From positions 121,416-185,415 of the forward strand of contig NZ_RCZJ01000006.1 in the NCBI RefSeq assembly GCF_006438845.1: a DNA stretch of 64,000 nucleotides, given 5' to 3'. Made by a program: the position numbers and the translations under genes. The notes beneath the pieces are model-generated. The model had not been told where the DNA came from. It was given only the letters and a program-made list of their open reading frames with translations, and made no database searches. The DNA is from Variovorax ginsengisoli (GTDB lineage: Bacteria; Pseudomonadota; Gammaproteobacteria; Burkholderiales; Burkholderiaceae_C). Every line of letters begins with the position of its first letter. Positions within the stretch are counted from its first letter, which is position 1. Of the stretch, positions 8,775-20,840 are shown one piece after another.

Positions 8775-11219
8775 ATGGGTGCATCCGATTTCGCCAACCT
8801 CCCGCACATCGGCGAGGCGGTCCGCCGCAAGGAGGACTACCGCTTCCTGACCGGCGCCGGCAACTACACCGACGACGTGACCATGGCCGCGCAGAGCCAT
8901 GCCATCTTCGTGCGCTCGCCGCACGCCCACGCCACCATCAAGTCGGTCGACATCGCCGAGGCCTCGAAGATGCCGGGCGTCATCGGCATCTTCAGCGGCA
9001 AGGACATCGAAGGGAAGATGGGCGGGCTGCCCTGCGGATGGCTCATCAACAACCCCGACGGCACGCCGATGAAGGAGCCGCTGCACCCGATCCTCGCGAT
9101 CAAGAAGGTGCGCTACGTCGGTGACCACGTCGCCATGGTGGTGGCCGAGACGGTCGAGCAGGCCAAGAACGCCGCCGAGGCGGTGGTGGTCGACTATGAC
9201 GTGCACACGCCGGTCGTGAGCGTGGCCGATGCGGCGAAGAAGCAGAGCGGCGTGGTCATCCACGACGAGGCACCGGACAACCAGTGCTACAAGTGGACGC
9301 TGGGCGACAAGGCCGGCGTCGACGCCGCCTTCGCCAATGCGGCGCACGTGACGAAGCTCGACCTGGTCAACAACCGGCTGATCCCGAACCCCATCGAGCC
9401 GCGCGTCGCCATCGGCAACTACAGCCGCGCGACCGAGGAGTACGTGCTCTACGTGTCGAACCAGAACCCGCACGTCGAACGTCTGCTGATGACGGCCTTC
9501 GTGCTGGGCCTGCCTGAGCACAAGGTGCGCGTGATCGCGCCCGACGTCGGTGGTGGTTTCGGCTCCAAGATCTACCTCTACGCCGAAGATGTGTGCCTGA
9601 CCTGGGCCGCCAAGCAGCTCAACCGCAGCATCAAGTGGACCGGCGAGCGCTCGGAATGCTTCCTGTCGGACGCACACGGCCGTGACCACGTGAGCCATGC
9701 CGAGATGGCGATGGACAAAGACGGCAAGTTCCTCGCGATGCGCGTGCACACCGACGCCAACCTCGGTGCGTATCTCTCGACCTTCTCGACGGCGATCCCG
9801 ACCATCCTCTACGCGACGCTGCTGGCCGGCCAGTACGCCACGCCGCAGATCTATGTCGAGGTCGATGCCTGGTTCACCAACACCGCACCGGTCGATGCCT
9901 ACCGCGGCGCGGGCCGGCCCGAAGCGACCTACCTGCTGGAGCGGCTGGTGTCGCGCTGCGCCTGGGAGATGAACCTGCCGCAGGACGAGATCCGCCGGCG
10001 CAATTTCATCAGCAGCTTCCCGTACCAGACGCCTGTCGCACTGCAGTACGACACGGGCGATTTCCCGGCGCTGCTGAACCGCGCCAACGAACTCGGCGAG
10101 GTCGCGGGCTTTGCCGCACGCAAGGCCGAGAGCGAGAAGAATGGCAAGCTGCGCGGCATGGGTTACTCCTGCTATATCGAGGCCTGCGGCCTGGCGCCGT
10201 CGAACGTGGCGGGGGCGCTCGGTGCGCGTGCCGGCCTGTTCGAGGCGGGCGAGGTGCGTGTGCACCCGACCGGCAGCGTGACGGTGTTCACCGGCTCGCA
10301 CAGCCACGGCCAGGGCCACGAGACGACCTTCGCGCAACTGGTGGCGGCGCGCCTGGGCATTCCGGTCGAGAACGTCGACATCGTGCACGGCGACACGGGC
10401 CGCGTGCCCTTCGGCATGGGCACGTACGGTTCGCGTTCGCTGTCGGTCGGCGGCACGGCGATCATGAAGGCGCTCGACAAGATCGAGACCAAGGCCAAGA
10501 AGATCGCCGCGCACCTGATGGAGGCGAGCGATGCCGACATCGAGTTCGCGAACGGCGAGTTCACGGTCAAGGGCACCGACAAGAAGATCCCCTTCGGCCA
10601 GGTGGCGCTGACGGCCTACGTGCCGCACAACTACCCGCTCGACAAGCTGGAGCCGGGCCTGAACGAAACGGCCTTCTACGACCCGACCAATTTCACCTAC
10701 CCGGCCGGCACCTACATCTGCGAGGTCGAGATCGACAAGCAGACCGGTGAAGTGAAGATCGACCGCTTCACCGCGGTGGACGACTTCGGCACCATCATCA
10801 ACCCGATGATCGTCGAGGGCCAGGTGCACGGCGGCATCGTGCAGGGCATCGGCCAGGCGCTGATGGAGAACTGCGTGTACGACAACGAGACCGGGCAGCT
10901 GCTGACCGGCAGCTTCATGGACTACGCCATGCCGCGCGCCGAGGACTTCCCGAACTTCAAGCTCGACACGCTGAGCACGCCCTGCACCCACAACCCGATT
11001 GGCTCCAAGGGCTGCGGCGAGGCGGGTGCGATCGGCTCGCCGCCGGCCGTCATCAACGCCGTGCTCGACGCGCTCGCGCCACTCGGCGTGACCGACTTCG
11101 ACATGCCCGCGTCGCCGCACCGCGTGTGGGAGGCGATGCAGAAGGGCGCCACCACGCCGACGCAGCAACCGCAGACGCCATCGCTCGCCGCGAGCACCCA
11201 GGGCCGTCCGGCCGTCTGA
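8775..11219 (+). CDS. coxL: Molybdenum hydroxylase large subunit (form II CoxL type)
   Basis: This 814-residue protein should hold the molybdopterin cytosine dinucleotide cofactor and the active site. The active-site loop reads VDAYRGAGRPEATY. AYRGAGR is the form II signature; proven CO dehydrogenases (form I) have AYxCSFR, so CO oxidation is doubtful and the true substrate is unknown. Other markers are DVGGGFGSK, SHSHGQGHETTFAQ and the C-terminal GSKGCGEAGAIGSPPAV with the catalytic glutamate. ATG 8775 follows a GGGAG and gives the normal family start. The gene lies 13 bases after the small subunit. Confidence 0.94.
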   Translation: MGASDFANLPHIGEAVRRKEDYRFLTGAGNYTDDVTMAAQSHAIFVRSPHAHATIKSVDIAEASKMPGVIGIFSGKDIEGKMGGLPCGWLINNPDGTPMKEPLHPILAIKKVRYVGDHVAMVVAETVEQAKNAAEAVVVDYDVHTPVVSVADAAKKQSGVVIHDEAPDNQCYKWTLGDKAGVDAAFANAAHVTKLDLVNNRLIPNPIEPRVAIGNYSRATEEYVLYVSNQNPHVERLLMTAFVLGLPEHKVRVIAPDVGGGFGSKIYLYAEDVCLTWAAKQLNRSIKWTGERSECFLSDAHGRDHVSHAEMAMDKDGKFLAMRVHTDANLGAYLSTFSTAIPTILYATLLAGQYATPQIYVEVDAWFTNTAPVDAYRGAGRPEATYLLERLVSRCAWEMNLPQDEIRRRNFISSFPYQTPVALQYDTGDFPALLNRANELGEVAGFAARKAESEKNGKLRGMGYSCYIEACGLAPSNVAGALGARAGLFEAGEVRVHPTGSVTVFTGSHSHGQGHETTFAQLVAARLGIPVENVDIVHGDTGRVPFGMGTYGSRSLSVGGTAIMKALDKIETKAKKIAAHLMEASDADIEFANGEFTVKGTDKKIPFGQVALTAYVPHNYPLDKLEPGLNETAFYDPTNFTYPAGTYICEVEIDKQTGEVKIDRFTAVDDFGTIINPMIVEGQVHGGIVQGIGQALMENCVYDNETGQLLTGSFMDYAMPRAEDFPNFKLDTLSTPCTHNPIGSKGCGEAGAIGSPPAVINAVLDALAPLGVTDFDMPASPHRVWEAMQKGATTPTQQPQTPSLAASTQGRPAV

Positions 11220-11241
11220 CTCCCTGATTTAGGAACACACC

Positions 11242-12033
11242 ATGTATCCCTTCACCCTTGAACGTCCGGCCAGCGTGGCCGATGCCGCGAAGCTCGCCAC
11301 CGCCGGCGGCAAGCCGCTGGCCGGCGGCCAAACGCTGCTCGCTTCCATGAAGCTGCGGCTCTCCGCACCCGAGCAGCTGGTCGACCTCGGCGGCATCGCC
11401 GAACTGGCCGGCATCACGAAGGACGGCGACACGCTGGTCATCGGTGCGATGGCGCGGCACCTGGCCGTGGCGAACGATACCGCGGTCAAAGCGGCCTACC
11501 CGGCGCTGGCCGACCTCGCCTCGCGCATCGGCGACCGGCAGGTGCGCGCGATGGGCACGCTCGGCGGCTCGGTCGCCAACAACGACCCGGCCGCCTGCTA
11601 CCCGAGCGCGGTGCTGGCCTCCGGCGCGACCATCGTCACCGACAAACGCGAGATCGCGGCCGACGACTTCTTCCAGGGCCTGTTCACCACCGCGCTGGAA
11701 GAGGGCGAGCTGATCACCGCCATCCGTTTCCCGATCCCGAAGCGCGCGCACTACGAAAAGCTGCGCCAGAAGGCGTCGCACTTCCCGCTGGTCGGCGTGT
11801 TCATCGCGCAGTACGACGCGGGCGTGCGCGTGGCGATCACCGGCGCAGGCAACGGCGTGTTCCGCCACACCGGCCTCGAAGACGCGTTGAACAAGAGCTT
11901 CACGCCCGAAGCGGCTGCTGCGGTGACGATCGATGCGAGCGATCTCAACAGCGACCTGCATGCGTCGGCACCGTACCGCGCCAACCTGATCAGCGTGCTC
12001 ACACAGCGCGCCGTTCGCGCCGCACTGGGTTGA
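11242..12033 (+). CDS. coxM: Molybdenum hydroxylase FAD-binding subunit (CoxM type)
   Basis: This 263-residue medium subunit binds FAD through AGGQTLLASMKLRL near residue 28 and TLGGSVANNDPAACYP near residue 105, both standard in this family. The C-terminal CO-dehydrogenase flavoprotein domain follows. It takes electrons from the small subunit and passes them to an acceptor. An AGGAA ribosome site lies before the ATG. It sits 22 bases after the large subunit gene. Confidence 0.94.
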   Translation: MYPFTLERPASVADAAKLATAGGKPLAGGQTLLASMKLRLSAPEQLVDLGGIAELAGITKDGDTLVIGAMARHLAVANDTAVKAAYPALADLASRIGDRQVRAMGTLGGSVANNDPAACYPSAVLASGATIVTDKREIAADDFFQGLFTTALEEGELITAIRFPIPKRAHYEKLRQKASHFPLVGVFIAQYDAGVRVAITGAGNGVFRHTGLEDALNKSFTPEAAAAVTIDASDLNSDLHASAPYRANLISVLTQRAVRAALG

Positions 12034-12040
12034 TGCTCGG

Positions 12041-12940
<900 letters not shown>

Positions 12941-12959
12941 GCGTCTGCGCCGCGACGCC

Positions 12960-14153
12960 ATGGAACAGCTCGGCGATGCACGCAAGGGCAAGATGGCCGG
13001 CAACATCGCCGGCTTCGGCCGCGCGTTGCGCCGCGCCGGTGTGCCCACCGATGCGGCGCGCATCGCGCTGGCGACCGAGGCGGCGGTGCTGGTCGGCGTC
13101 GAGGCGCGCGACGACCTCTGCGCCGCGATGGAAGCGGTGATGGTCGGCCGCGAGCAGGACCGCCTGGTCTTCCGCGAACTGTTCGACGCCTGGTTCCGCG
13201 ACCCCGAACTCGCCAACAAGATGCTCGCGCAGATGCTGCCCAGTGCCGACGGCAAGATGGAGCCGTCCAAGCGCCGCCCGCGCGTGCGCGAGGCGCTGGC
13301 TGCGCCGCGCGAGGCCGACAAGCCCGCGCAGGGCGAGCGTGAGATCCAGTTTGATGCGGCCATGACCGCCAGCGACCTGCAGCGCCTTCACCATGGCGAT
13401 TTCAACGCGCTGGGCGCAGCCGAGTACCGCCTGGTCGAACGCCTGGCGCGCGAAATCGCGCTGCCCCTGCCCACTGTGCCGTCGCGGCGCCTGCGCGTGG
13501 CGGCCAGCGCCAGCACGCATGCGCGCATGCACTGGCCTGGCGTGCTGCACGAGGCGGCGCGCACCGGTGGCGAGATGCTGCGACTGCCCCGGCTGGCGCG
13601 CCGTGAACAGCCCTTGCCGCTGCTGGTGCTGATCGACGTTTCAGGCTCGATGGAGCGCTACGCGCGCCTGCTGCTCGCCTTTCTGCACGCGGCCACACGT
13701 CGGGCAGGTCGGCGCGACGTGTTCGCCTTCGGCACGCGCCTGACCGACCTGACGCCGGCCTTTCGCTTGGCCGACACCGACGACATGCTCGCGAGCGCGA
13801 GCGCTGCCATCGACGACTTTGCCGGTGGCACGCGGCTGGGCGATTCGCTCGCGCAACTGCGGCGCGACCACGCCCGGCGCCTCACCGGCCGCCGCACGCT
13901 GGTGCTGGTCATCAGCGACGGCCTCGATACCGGCGAGCCCGAGGTGCTCGACCAGGAGCTGCAATGGCTCAAGCGCCATTCGCGCCGCGTGCTGTGGCTC
14001 AATCCGTTGTTGCGTTTCGAGGGCTACGCTCCCCTTGCGCGCGGTGCGGCCATGCTGCATCGCCATGCGGATGCGATGCTGGCGGTCCACAATCTCAGCG
14101 CACTCGGCCAGCTGGCCACGAGCTTGGCGACGCTGATGCGTGCCGGCCGTTGA
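12960..14153 (+). CDS. coxE: VWA-domain maturation protein (CoxE type)
   Basis: This 397-residue protein has a C-terminal von Willebrand A domain from about 215. Its metal-ion-dependent adhesion motif is LIDVSGSMERYARLL, and further conserved parts are FAFGTRLTDLTP, GGTRLGDSL and LVLVISDGLDTGEPE. The N-terminal half matches the CoxE layout. It probably works with the preceding MoxR ATPase in inserting or sulfurating the molybdenum cofactor site. ATG 12960 gives the family-like start MEQLGDARKGKMAGNI, 19 bases after coxD; the frame is open further upstream but there overlaps coxD. Confidence 0.9.
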   Translation: MEQLGDARKGKMAGNIAGFGRALRRAGVPTDAARIALATEAAVLVGVEARDDLCAAMEAVMVGREQDRLVFRELFDAWFRDPELANKMLAQMLPSADGKMEPSKRRPRVREALAAPREADKPAQGEREIQFDAAMTASDLQRLHHGDFNALGAAEYRLVERLAREIALPLPTVPSRRLRVAASASTHARMHWPGVLHEAARTGGEMLRLPRLARREQPLPLLVLIDVSGSMERYARLLLAFLHAATRRAGRRDVFAFGTRLTDLTPAFRLADTDDMLASASAAIDDFAGGTRLGDSLAQLRRDHARRLTGRRTLVLVISDGLDTGEPEVLDQELQWLKRHSRRVLWLNPLLRFEGYAPLARGAAMLHRHADAMLAVHNLSALGQLATSLATLMRAGR

Positions 14154-14192
14154 GCTGCTGACCCCACGATCACGACTAGAAGGAAGAACACC

Positions 14193-14756
14193 ATGGAAAT
14201 GCTCGGCAACCGCCGTCTCGGCGTCACGCAGCAGCAGGCGTGGGATGCGCTCAACGACCCCGAGACGCTGAAGAAGTGCATCCCGGGCTGCGACAAGTTC
14301 GAGCTGACTGGCGACAACCAGTACACGGTCGGAGCGGCGATCAAAATTGGCCCCGTGTCGGCCAAGTTCGTCGGGAAGGTTGCGCTGACCGACATCGCGC
14401 CGCCCGATGGCTACAAGCTCAGCTTCGAGGGGCAGGGCGGCGTGGCCGGCTTCGCCAAGGGCGCGTCGAGTGTCACGCTCAAGCCCGCGGCCGATGGCGC
14501 CGAAGGCTGCGAGCTCGACTACACCGTGCAGGCGCAGGTCGGCGGCAAGATCGCGCAACTGGGCCAGCGGCTGATCGACGGCGCGGCCAAGTCGACGGCC
14601 GACGATTTCTTCAAGCGCTTCGATGCGGAGATGCAGCGCCGCTACGGCCCCGCACCGGTTGAAGGCGAGGCGGTGGCCGAAGAGAAGAAGGGCGCGGTCG
14701 CCGGCTTCATGCAGAAGATGGGGCTGGGCGGGAAGAAGGATTCGGACGCGGCCTGA
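14193..14756 (+). CDS. coxG: CoxG-type SRPBCC protein
   Basis: This 187-residue protein begins MEMLGNRRLGVTQQQAWDAL and has DPETLKKCIPGCDKFE, typical of the CoxG family with a START/SRPBCC ligand-binding fold over about 1-150. In Oligotropha CoxG recruits CO dehydrogenase to the membrane. The C-terminal part here (KGAVAGFMQKMGLGGKKD) could form an amphipathic or membrane-touching tail fitting that role. An AAGGAAG ribosome site precedes the ATG. Confidence 0.9.
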   Translation: MEMLGNRRLGVTQQQAWDALNDPETLKKCIPGCDKFELTGDNQYTVGAAIKIGPVSAKFVGKVALTDIAPPDGYKLSFEGQGGVAGFAKGASSVTLKPAADGAEGCELDYTVQAQVGGKIAQLGQRLIDGAAKSTADDFFKRFDAEMQRRYGPAPVEGEAVAEEKKGAVAGFMQKMGLGGKKDSDAA

Positions 14757-14766
14757 GGCATCGAAG

Positions 14767-15786
14767 ATGGAAAACCTCGACGTCATGGTGCTGCGCACCC
14801 TTCGCGACTGGCGGCTCGCCGGCCGCCGCGCGCTGCTGACGACCGTGGTGCGCACCTGGGGTTCGTCGCCGCGGCCGGTCGGCTCGATCATGGCGCTGGC
14901 CGAAGACGGCGCAGTCGTCGGCTCGGTCTCGGGCGGCTGCATCGAGGACGACCTGATCGCGCGCTACAGCCGCCTGCATGGCGCGACCGAACCGATGCCC
15001 GCAGGCGGCGCGCCGGCACTGGTCAAGTACGGCATCACGGCCGACGAGGCGCACCGCTTCGGGCTGCCCTGCGGCGGCACGCTGGAGCTGCTGCTGGAAT
15101 ACGACCCTGAGCCGTCGTCGCTCGGAGCGCTGGTCGCCTCACTGGAGCAGGGCCGCCTGATGCAGCGCACCGTGTCTCTCCCCGACGGCCGGGTGATGCT
15201 GGCCGAGGCGTCGTCGCCCGCAGCGCTGAGCGTGGACGATAGCCGGCTGACCAACACCTTCGGCCCCGAGTACCGCATGCTGCTGATCGGCGCTGGCCAG
15301 TTGGCCGAGTACCTCGCGACCATGGCCAAGTTCAGCGGCTTCGCCGTCACGCTGTGCGATCCGCGCGTGGAGTACCGCAGCGCCTGGGCCGTGCCCGGTG
15401 TCACGGTGACCACCGAAATGCCCGACGACGCGGTGATCGCATTCCGGCCCGACCGCCGCAGCTGCGTGGTCGCGCTCACGCACGACCCGAAGCTCGACGA
15501 CCTGGCGCTGCTCGAAGCCCTGGCGACGGACGCTTTCTACGTTGGCGCGATCGGATCGCGCCGCAACGCCGAGGCGCGGCGCGAACGCATGGTCGAGCAC
15601 TTCGACCAAACGGCCGAATCTCTGGCCCGACTGCGCGGGCCGATCGGAATCTACATCGGCAGCAAGACGCCGCCCGAGATCGCGGTGAGCGTGATGGCGG
15701 AAATCCTGGCGGTGAAGAACGCGGTGGCCTTGCCGCGCGAGAGCGGCGTCGCCAACGCGAAAAGCTTGCAGGAAGAGTTGGGCTGA
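14767..15786 (+). CDS. XdhC/CoxF-family molybdenum cofactor maturation protein
   Basis: This 339-residue protein has the two XdhC domains. The N-terminal XdhC/CoxI part has [19 protein letters not shown] and [12 protein letters not shown]. The C-terminal Rossmann part has [32 protein letters not shown] and a closing [19 protein letters not shown]. XdhC proteins bind molybdenum cofactor and aid its sulfuration and delivery to hydroxylases. It lies 10 bases after coxG in the same operon. The ATG at 14767 gives the family start [15 protein letters not shown]. Confidence 0.92.
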   Translation: MENLDVMVLRTLRDWRLAGRRALLTTVVRTWGSSPRPVGSIMALAEDGAVVGSVSGGCIEDDLIARYSRLHGATEPMPAGGAPALVKYGITADEAHRFGLPCGGTLELLLEYDPEPSSLGALVASLEQGRLMQRTVSLPDGRVMLAEASSPAALSVDDSRLTNTFGPEYRMLLIGAGQLAEYLATMAKFSGFAVTLCDPRVEYRSAWAVPGVTVTTEMPDDAVIAFRPDRRSCVVALTHDPKLDDLALLEALATDAFYVGAIGSRRNAEARRERMVEHFDQTAESLARLRGPIGIYIGSKTPPEIAVSVMAEILAVKNAVALPRESGVANAKSLQEELG

Positions 15787-15791
15787 GACGC

Positions 15792-16046
15792 ATGGATTGC
15801 CGCTCCGGCTGCGGCGCATGCTGCACCGCACCGTCCATCAGCAGTGCCATCCCGGGCATGCCGAACGGCAAGCCCGCCGGCGTGCCCTGCATCCAGTTGA
15901 TGGCTGACCAGCGCTGCGCCATCTTCGGCCGGCCGGAGCGTCCCGCATGCTGCGGCGGATTGCAGCCCTCGCCGGAGATGTGCCGCGGATCGCGCAGCGA
16001 GGCGATGGTGTGGCTGGCCGAACTCGAAGAGGCGACAGCGCCGTGA
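15792..16046 (+). CDS. Small YkgJ-like cysteine-cluster protein
   Basis: This 84-residue protein is rich in cysteine: [17 protein letters not shown] at the start, then GVPCIQL, QRCAIFG, PACCGGL and MCRG. The spacing fits the YkgJ family (zinc- or iron-sulfur-binding, function poorly known). It starts 5 bases after the XdhC gene and reads in the same direction, so it is probably the last gene of the hydroxylase operon. Whether it helps metal-centre assembly is only suggested by position. Confidence 0.82.
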   Translation: MDCRSGCGACCTAPSISSAIPGMPNGKPAGVPCIQLMADQRCAIFGRPERPACCGGLQPSPEMCRGSRSEAMVWLAELEEATAP

Positions 16047-16105
16047 GACGCCGACTGACTCGTTAGAGATTCAGGCCGCGCGATGCACGGCGGCTCAACG
16101 CCCGT

Positions 16106-17227
16106 TCAGCTGCCGAACGCCTGCTTCAAGCGTTGCCCGGCGTAGGCCTGCGCTTGTTTCGCTTTGTCGACCACTGCGGCGGCGCCGAAAAACTCGTGCG
16201 TCACGCCCTCGTAGTCGCGGCGCTCCACGGGCACATTGGCGCGCTTCAACGCGTCTTCCATCTTCGCGCCGTCGCTTCGCAAGGGGTCGATCCGGGCGTT
16301 GATGAGCGTGACCGAGGGAGCGAGGCCCTCGAGTTTCGCGTCGATCAACTGAAGACGCTTGTCCTTGAGGTCGGCCGGCGAGCGGGTGGTCTTGTCGACG
16401 AACCACTTCACCATGGCCCGGTTCAGCGGCTTGGCGATGGCATTCTCGATGTACGACTCGGTGTTCAGGCTGGTTTGCGTCACCGGATACACGGCCAGTA
16501 CGTGGGCCGGTGGCTGCAGACCCGCGTCGCGCGCGGCGATCGCCGTGGCAAGCGCCAGGTTTCCGCCCGCACTTTCTCCGGCCAGCGCGATCTTCGTCGG
16601 ATCGCCCTTGATCGACGCGGCATTCGCGAGGGCCCACTTGTATGAAGCCAGTGCGTCGTCCCAGGCTGCCGGAAACTTGGCCTCGGGCGCTTGCCGGTAG
16701 TCCACCGAAACGACCACGGCGTTCGCTTCCTTGGCGATGCCACGCGCACCGCCGTCGTACACCTTGCGATCGGCAATCACCCAGCCGCCGCCGTGAAAGT
16801 AGACGACGACGGGAAAGGGGCCTGGCCCTGCGGGCGTGTACACGGTGGCTGGCAGCTTGCCGGCGGCGCCATCGATGTTGGTGTCCATGGCGGTCACACC
16901 GGGCACGAGATCTTCCGGCTTGGTGCTCTTGCCCTGCTGTTTCAAGACGAGGTTGACGCCGTCCGTCACCGTGGGCTGTTTGCGGGCCGTCGCAACATCG
17001 ACCTTTTCGATGGCTTTCGGCTTGAGGCTCGCCTGGGCATTCAGCACAGCGAGCATGTCCTCGTCGGCGCGGATCTTCCCCATGGCCTTGGAAACCGCAT
17101 GGGTCACGGGATTGGGTTTGCCGTCGCCTTCGGCAGCCAGCGCGGGTGCCAGGGCGACGCCTGCAAACAAAGTGGCGTACAGCACGGCACGCGCTGCGGC
17201 CGAAGTGGGGGTGGGATGAAAACGCAT
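16106..17227 (-). CDS. Secreted alpha/beta hydrolase (HSL-type esterase)
   Basis: This 373-residue protein starts with a signal peptide (MRFHPTPTSAAARAVLYATL, cleavage near ALA). The hormone-sensitive-lipase-type fold follows: oxyanion motif VVYFHGGGWVI, nucleophile ALAGESAGGNLALA, acid in NARIDPLRSDG and histidine in YEGVTHEFFG. The mature N-terminus carries about 90 extra residues before the hydrolase fold. It should hydrolyse short esters in the periplasm or outside. The start at 17227 is chosen because the signal peptide begins there; an open extension upstream is not signal-like. Confidence 0.9.
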   Translation of the reverse strand: MRFHPTPTSAAARAVLYATLFAGVALAPALAAEGDGKPNPVTHAVSKAMGKIRADEDMLAVLNAQASLKPKAIEKVDVATARKQPTVTDGVNLVLKQQGKSTKPEDLVPGVTAMDTNIDGAAGKLPATVYTPAGPGPFPVVVYFHGGGWVIADRKVYDGGARGIAKEANAVVVSVDYRQAPEAKFPAAWDDALASYKWALANAASIKGDPTKIALAGESAGGNLALATAIAARDAGLQPPAHVLAVYPVTQTSLNTESYIENAIAKPLNRAMVKWFVDKTTRSPADLKDKRLQLIDAKLEGLAPSVTLINARIDPLRSDGAKMEDALKRANVPVERRDYEGVTHEFFGAAAVVDKAKQAQAYAGQRLKQAFGS

Positions 17228-17441
17228 GAGTCGGCCTTTTATGAAGTTCTGACTCTTGGGTACGGAGCGTTCAGACGGCCAGATACTCAGCCGACGGCCC
17301 TCGACATGTAGGGCTCTGCCGACGTGGCAGCGAACGAGGCCGCTCGACAGCGGCGCGCAACGATCTAGCATGAGCACGTCTTCACAGCCTACCGCTGTGC
17401 CGGACATCCATTCGTCCTTTCATTCATCAGGAGACATGCAC

Positions 17442-17927
17442 ATGATTCGCAAGAACACGGTCTGCATCTGGTACGACGGCACCGCGCTTGAAGCCGCGAC
17501 CTTCTACGCAGCCACCTTTCCGGACAGCACGCTCGGCGAAGTCACACGCGCGCCCGGCGACTATCCCGCCGGCAAGCAAGGCGATGTGCTGGTGGTCGAG
17601 TTCACCGTGGCGGGCGTCCCGTGCATGGGACTGAACGGTGGCCCGCACTTCAAGCACAGCGAGGCCTTCTCGTTTCAGATCGCGACCGACGATCAGGCCG
17701 AGACCGACCGCCTGTGGAATGCCGTCGTCGACAACGGCGGCCAGGAAAGCGAGTGCGGCTGGTGCAAGGACAAGTGGGGTCTCTCTTGGCAGATCACGCC
17801 GCGCGTCATGACCGAAGCGCTCCACGATCCGGACCGGACCGCGGCCAAGCGTGCCTTCGACGCGATGATGACCATGAAGAAGATCGACGTCGCCACCATC
17901 GAAGCCGCCTGGAAAGGGCGGAACTGA
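17442..17927 (+). CDS. VOC-family protein (PhnB/3-demethylubiquinone-methyltransferase-like domain)
   Basis: This 161-residue protein belongs to the vicinal-oxygen-chelate group often labelled PhnB-like. Markers are VCIWYDGTALEAATFY, FTVAGVPCMGLNGGPHF, AFSFQIATDDQAETDRLW and GWCKDKWGLSWQITP. Its activity is unknown. Two in-frame ATGs occur at 17436 and 17442. The AGGAG at 17429-17433 is only 2 bases from the first but 8 from the second, so 17442 is preferred. Confidence 0.88.
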   Translation: MIRKNTVCIWYDGTALEAATFYAATFPDSTLGEVTRAPGDYPAGKQGDVLVVEFTVAGVPCMGLNGGPHFKHSEAFSFQIATDDQAETDRLWNAVVDNGGQESECGWCKDKWGLSWQITPRVMTEALHDPDRTAAKRAFDAMMTMKKIDVATIEAAWKGRN

Positions 17928-17994
17928 GCCACCGGCCGCAGCAGGTGGCAGCGGGCAAGGCCTGTCTTTTCGGCGGTTGCAGGCCTTTGGAAGC

Positions 17995-18363
17995 TCAGTC
18001 GCCCCGGTCGGCGTTGGGCGGCACGTCACCGCCTTTCTGGCGCTCGCGGAACAGCGCGGCGCGCATCAGGAAGATGGTGGTGACCGGCGCGGTGAGCGCC
18101 ACGAAGAGCGTGATCAGGATCGCGTGCAGGAACAGGTTGTAGCCCTGCACCGAGAAATAGACGATCGTGGCGATGGTCACGCACCACACCCCTGCCGTTG
18201 CGCCCAGCGTCGGCGCATGGATGCGGCTGAAGAAGGTCGGCAAGCGCACCAGGCCGAAGGAGCCGACCGCCGCGAAGGCGGCCCCCAACACGGCGAAGAG
18301 GCCGGTGAGGATTTCCGCCCAGACGGGCAGCGGGCCGATGATGAAGTCGGGAATGGTGTTCAT
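17995..18363 (-). CDS. mrpG: Mrp-type Na+(K+)/H+ antiporter subunit G
   Basis: This 122-residue membrane protein has three hydrophobic helices and the MnhG/PhaG pattern AAVGSFGLVRLPTFFSRIHAP followed by LFVALTAPVTTIFLMRAAL. It is the last gene of the Mrp operon, 13 bases after mrpF. It is one subunit of the large hetero-oligomeric antiporter that exports Na+ or K+ in exchange for protons. Confidence 0.93.
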   Translation of the reverse strand: MNTIPDFIIGPLPVWAEILTGLFAVLGAAFAAVGSFGLVRLPTFFSRIHAPTLGATAGVWCVTIATIVYFSVQGYNLFLHAILITLFVALTAPVTTIFLMRAALFRERQKGGDVPPNADRGD

Positions 18364-18376
18364 GGCATCGTCTCCG

Positions 18377-18655
18377 TCATTCGATCACTTCGCCGCGCAG
18401 CAGGAATTTCGCCAACGCGGTCGAGCTCACGAAGCCGAACAACGCGATCAGCATGGCCGCCTCGAAATAGACGTTGCTCGCATAGTTGATGCCGAGCACC
18501 AGCATCATCAGCATGCCATTGATGTAGAGGCAATCGAGCGCCATCACCCGGTCTTGCGCGGTCGGCCCGATGAGCAGGCGCCACACCGCGCACAACATGG
18601 CGACGGCCAACAGGAAGAGGGCGCCCTTGAGAGCCCAGAAGAGGATCGGGGTCAT
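18377..18655 (-). CDS. mrpF: Mrp-type antiporter subunit F
   Basis: This 92-residue membrane protein has three hydrophobic segments and the MrpF stretch RLLIGPTAQDRVMALDCLY. Its ATG at 18655 overlaps the mrpE stop by 4 bases, so it is probably translationally coupled. It is part of the mrpA-C-D-E-F-G operon. A longer open frame continues upstream but lies over mrpE and is not family-like. Confidence 0.93.
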   Translation of the reverse strand: MTPILFWALKGALFLLAVAMLCAVWRLLIGPTAQDRVMALDCLYINGMLMMLVLGINYASNVYFEAAMLIALFGFVSSTALAKFLLRGEVIE

Positions 18656-19142
18656 GACTCGAAGATCTCCATCAGCGGACGCTCGTAGCGGTTCTTGATG
18701 AGGTCGATGAACGCCTGCTCGTCGAGCAGGTCGAACACATGGATCAGCAGCCGCGTGCGGTCGAAGGACAGCTCGCCCCATGCGGTACCCGGCGTCAGAC
18801 AGCAGATCATCGACAGCACGGCCAGTGCATTGGGGTCTCGCAAATCGAGGGGCACTTCGACAAAGGCGGGGTTCATGCCGCTGTTGCGCCGGCCCAGCAG
18901 CAGCCGGCCGACGGTCAGTGCCGAATGCATCATGTCGCGCAGCGCCACAGCCGTCAGGCGCAACGCCACGCCGGGCCTGCGCATGCGCACGGTGGCAGGG
19001 CGCAGGCCCTTGGTGATCAATGGCACCACGACGGCGAGCACGGCCGCGGACAGTACGGTGGCGAGGTGCAGCGACTGGTTGAGCAGCAGCCACACCACGA
19101 ACAGCGCGAGCGACAGCGGGGGCGATGGAATCAAGCGCTTGA

Positions 19143-19146
<4 letters not shown>
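18652..19146 (-). CDS. mrpE: Mrp-type antiporter subunit E
   Basis: This 164-residue protein has two to three N-terminal membrane helices (LALFVVWLLLNQSLHLATVL). The soluble part has the MnhE features RLTAVALRDMMHSALTV, MICCLTPGTAWGELSFD and LLIHVFDLLDEQAFIDLIK. It overlaps mrpD upstream and mrpF downstream by 4 bases each, showing tight coupling in the operon. Confidence 0.93.

Positions 19147-20836
<1,690 letters not shown>

Positions 20837-20840
<4 letters not shown>

Noticed and set aside
8544..11168. Very long open frame antisense to the molybdenum hydroxylase large subunit
   Set aside because: It is rich in Arg, His and Asp with no motif, typical of the shadow of a GC-rich gene. The other strand has all the family motifs.
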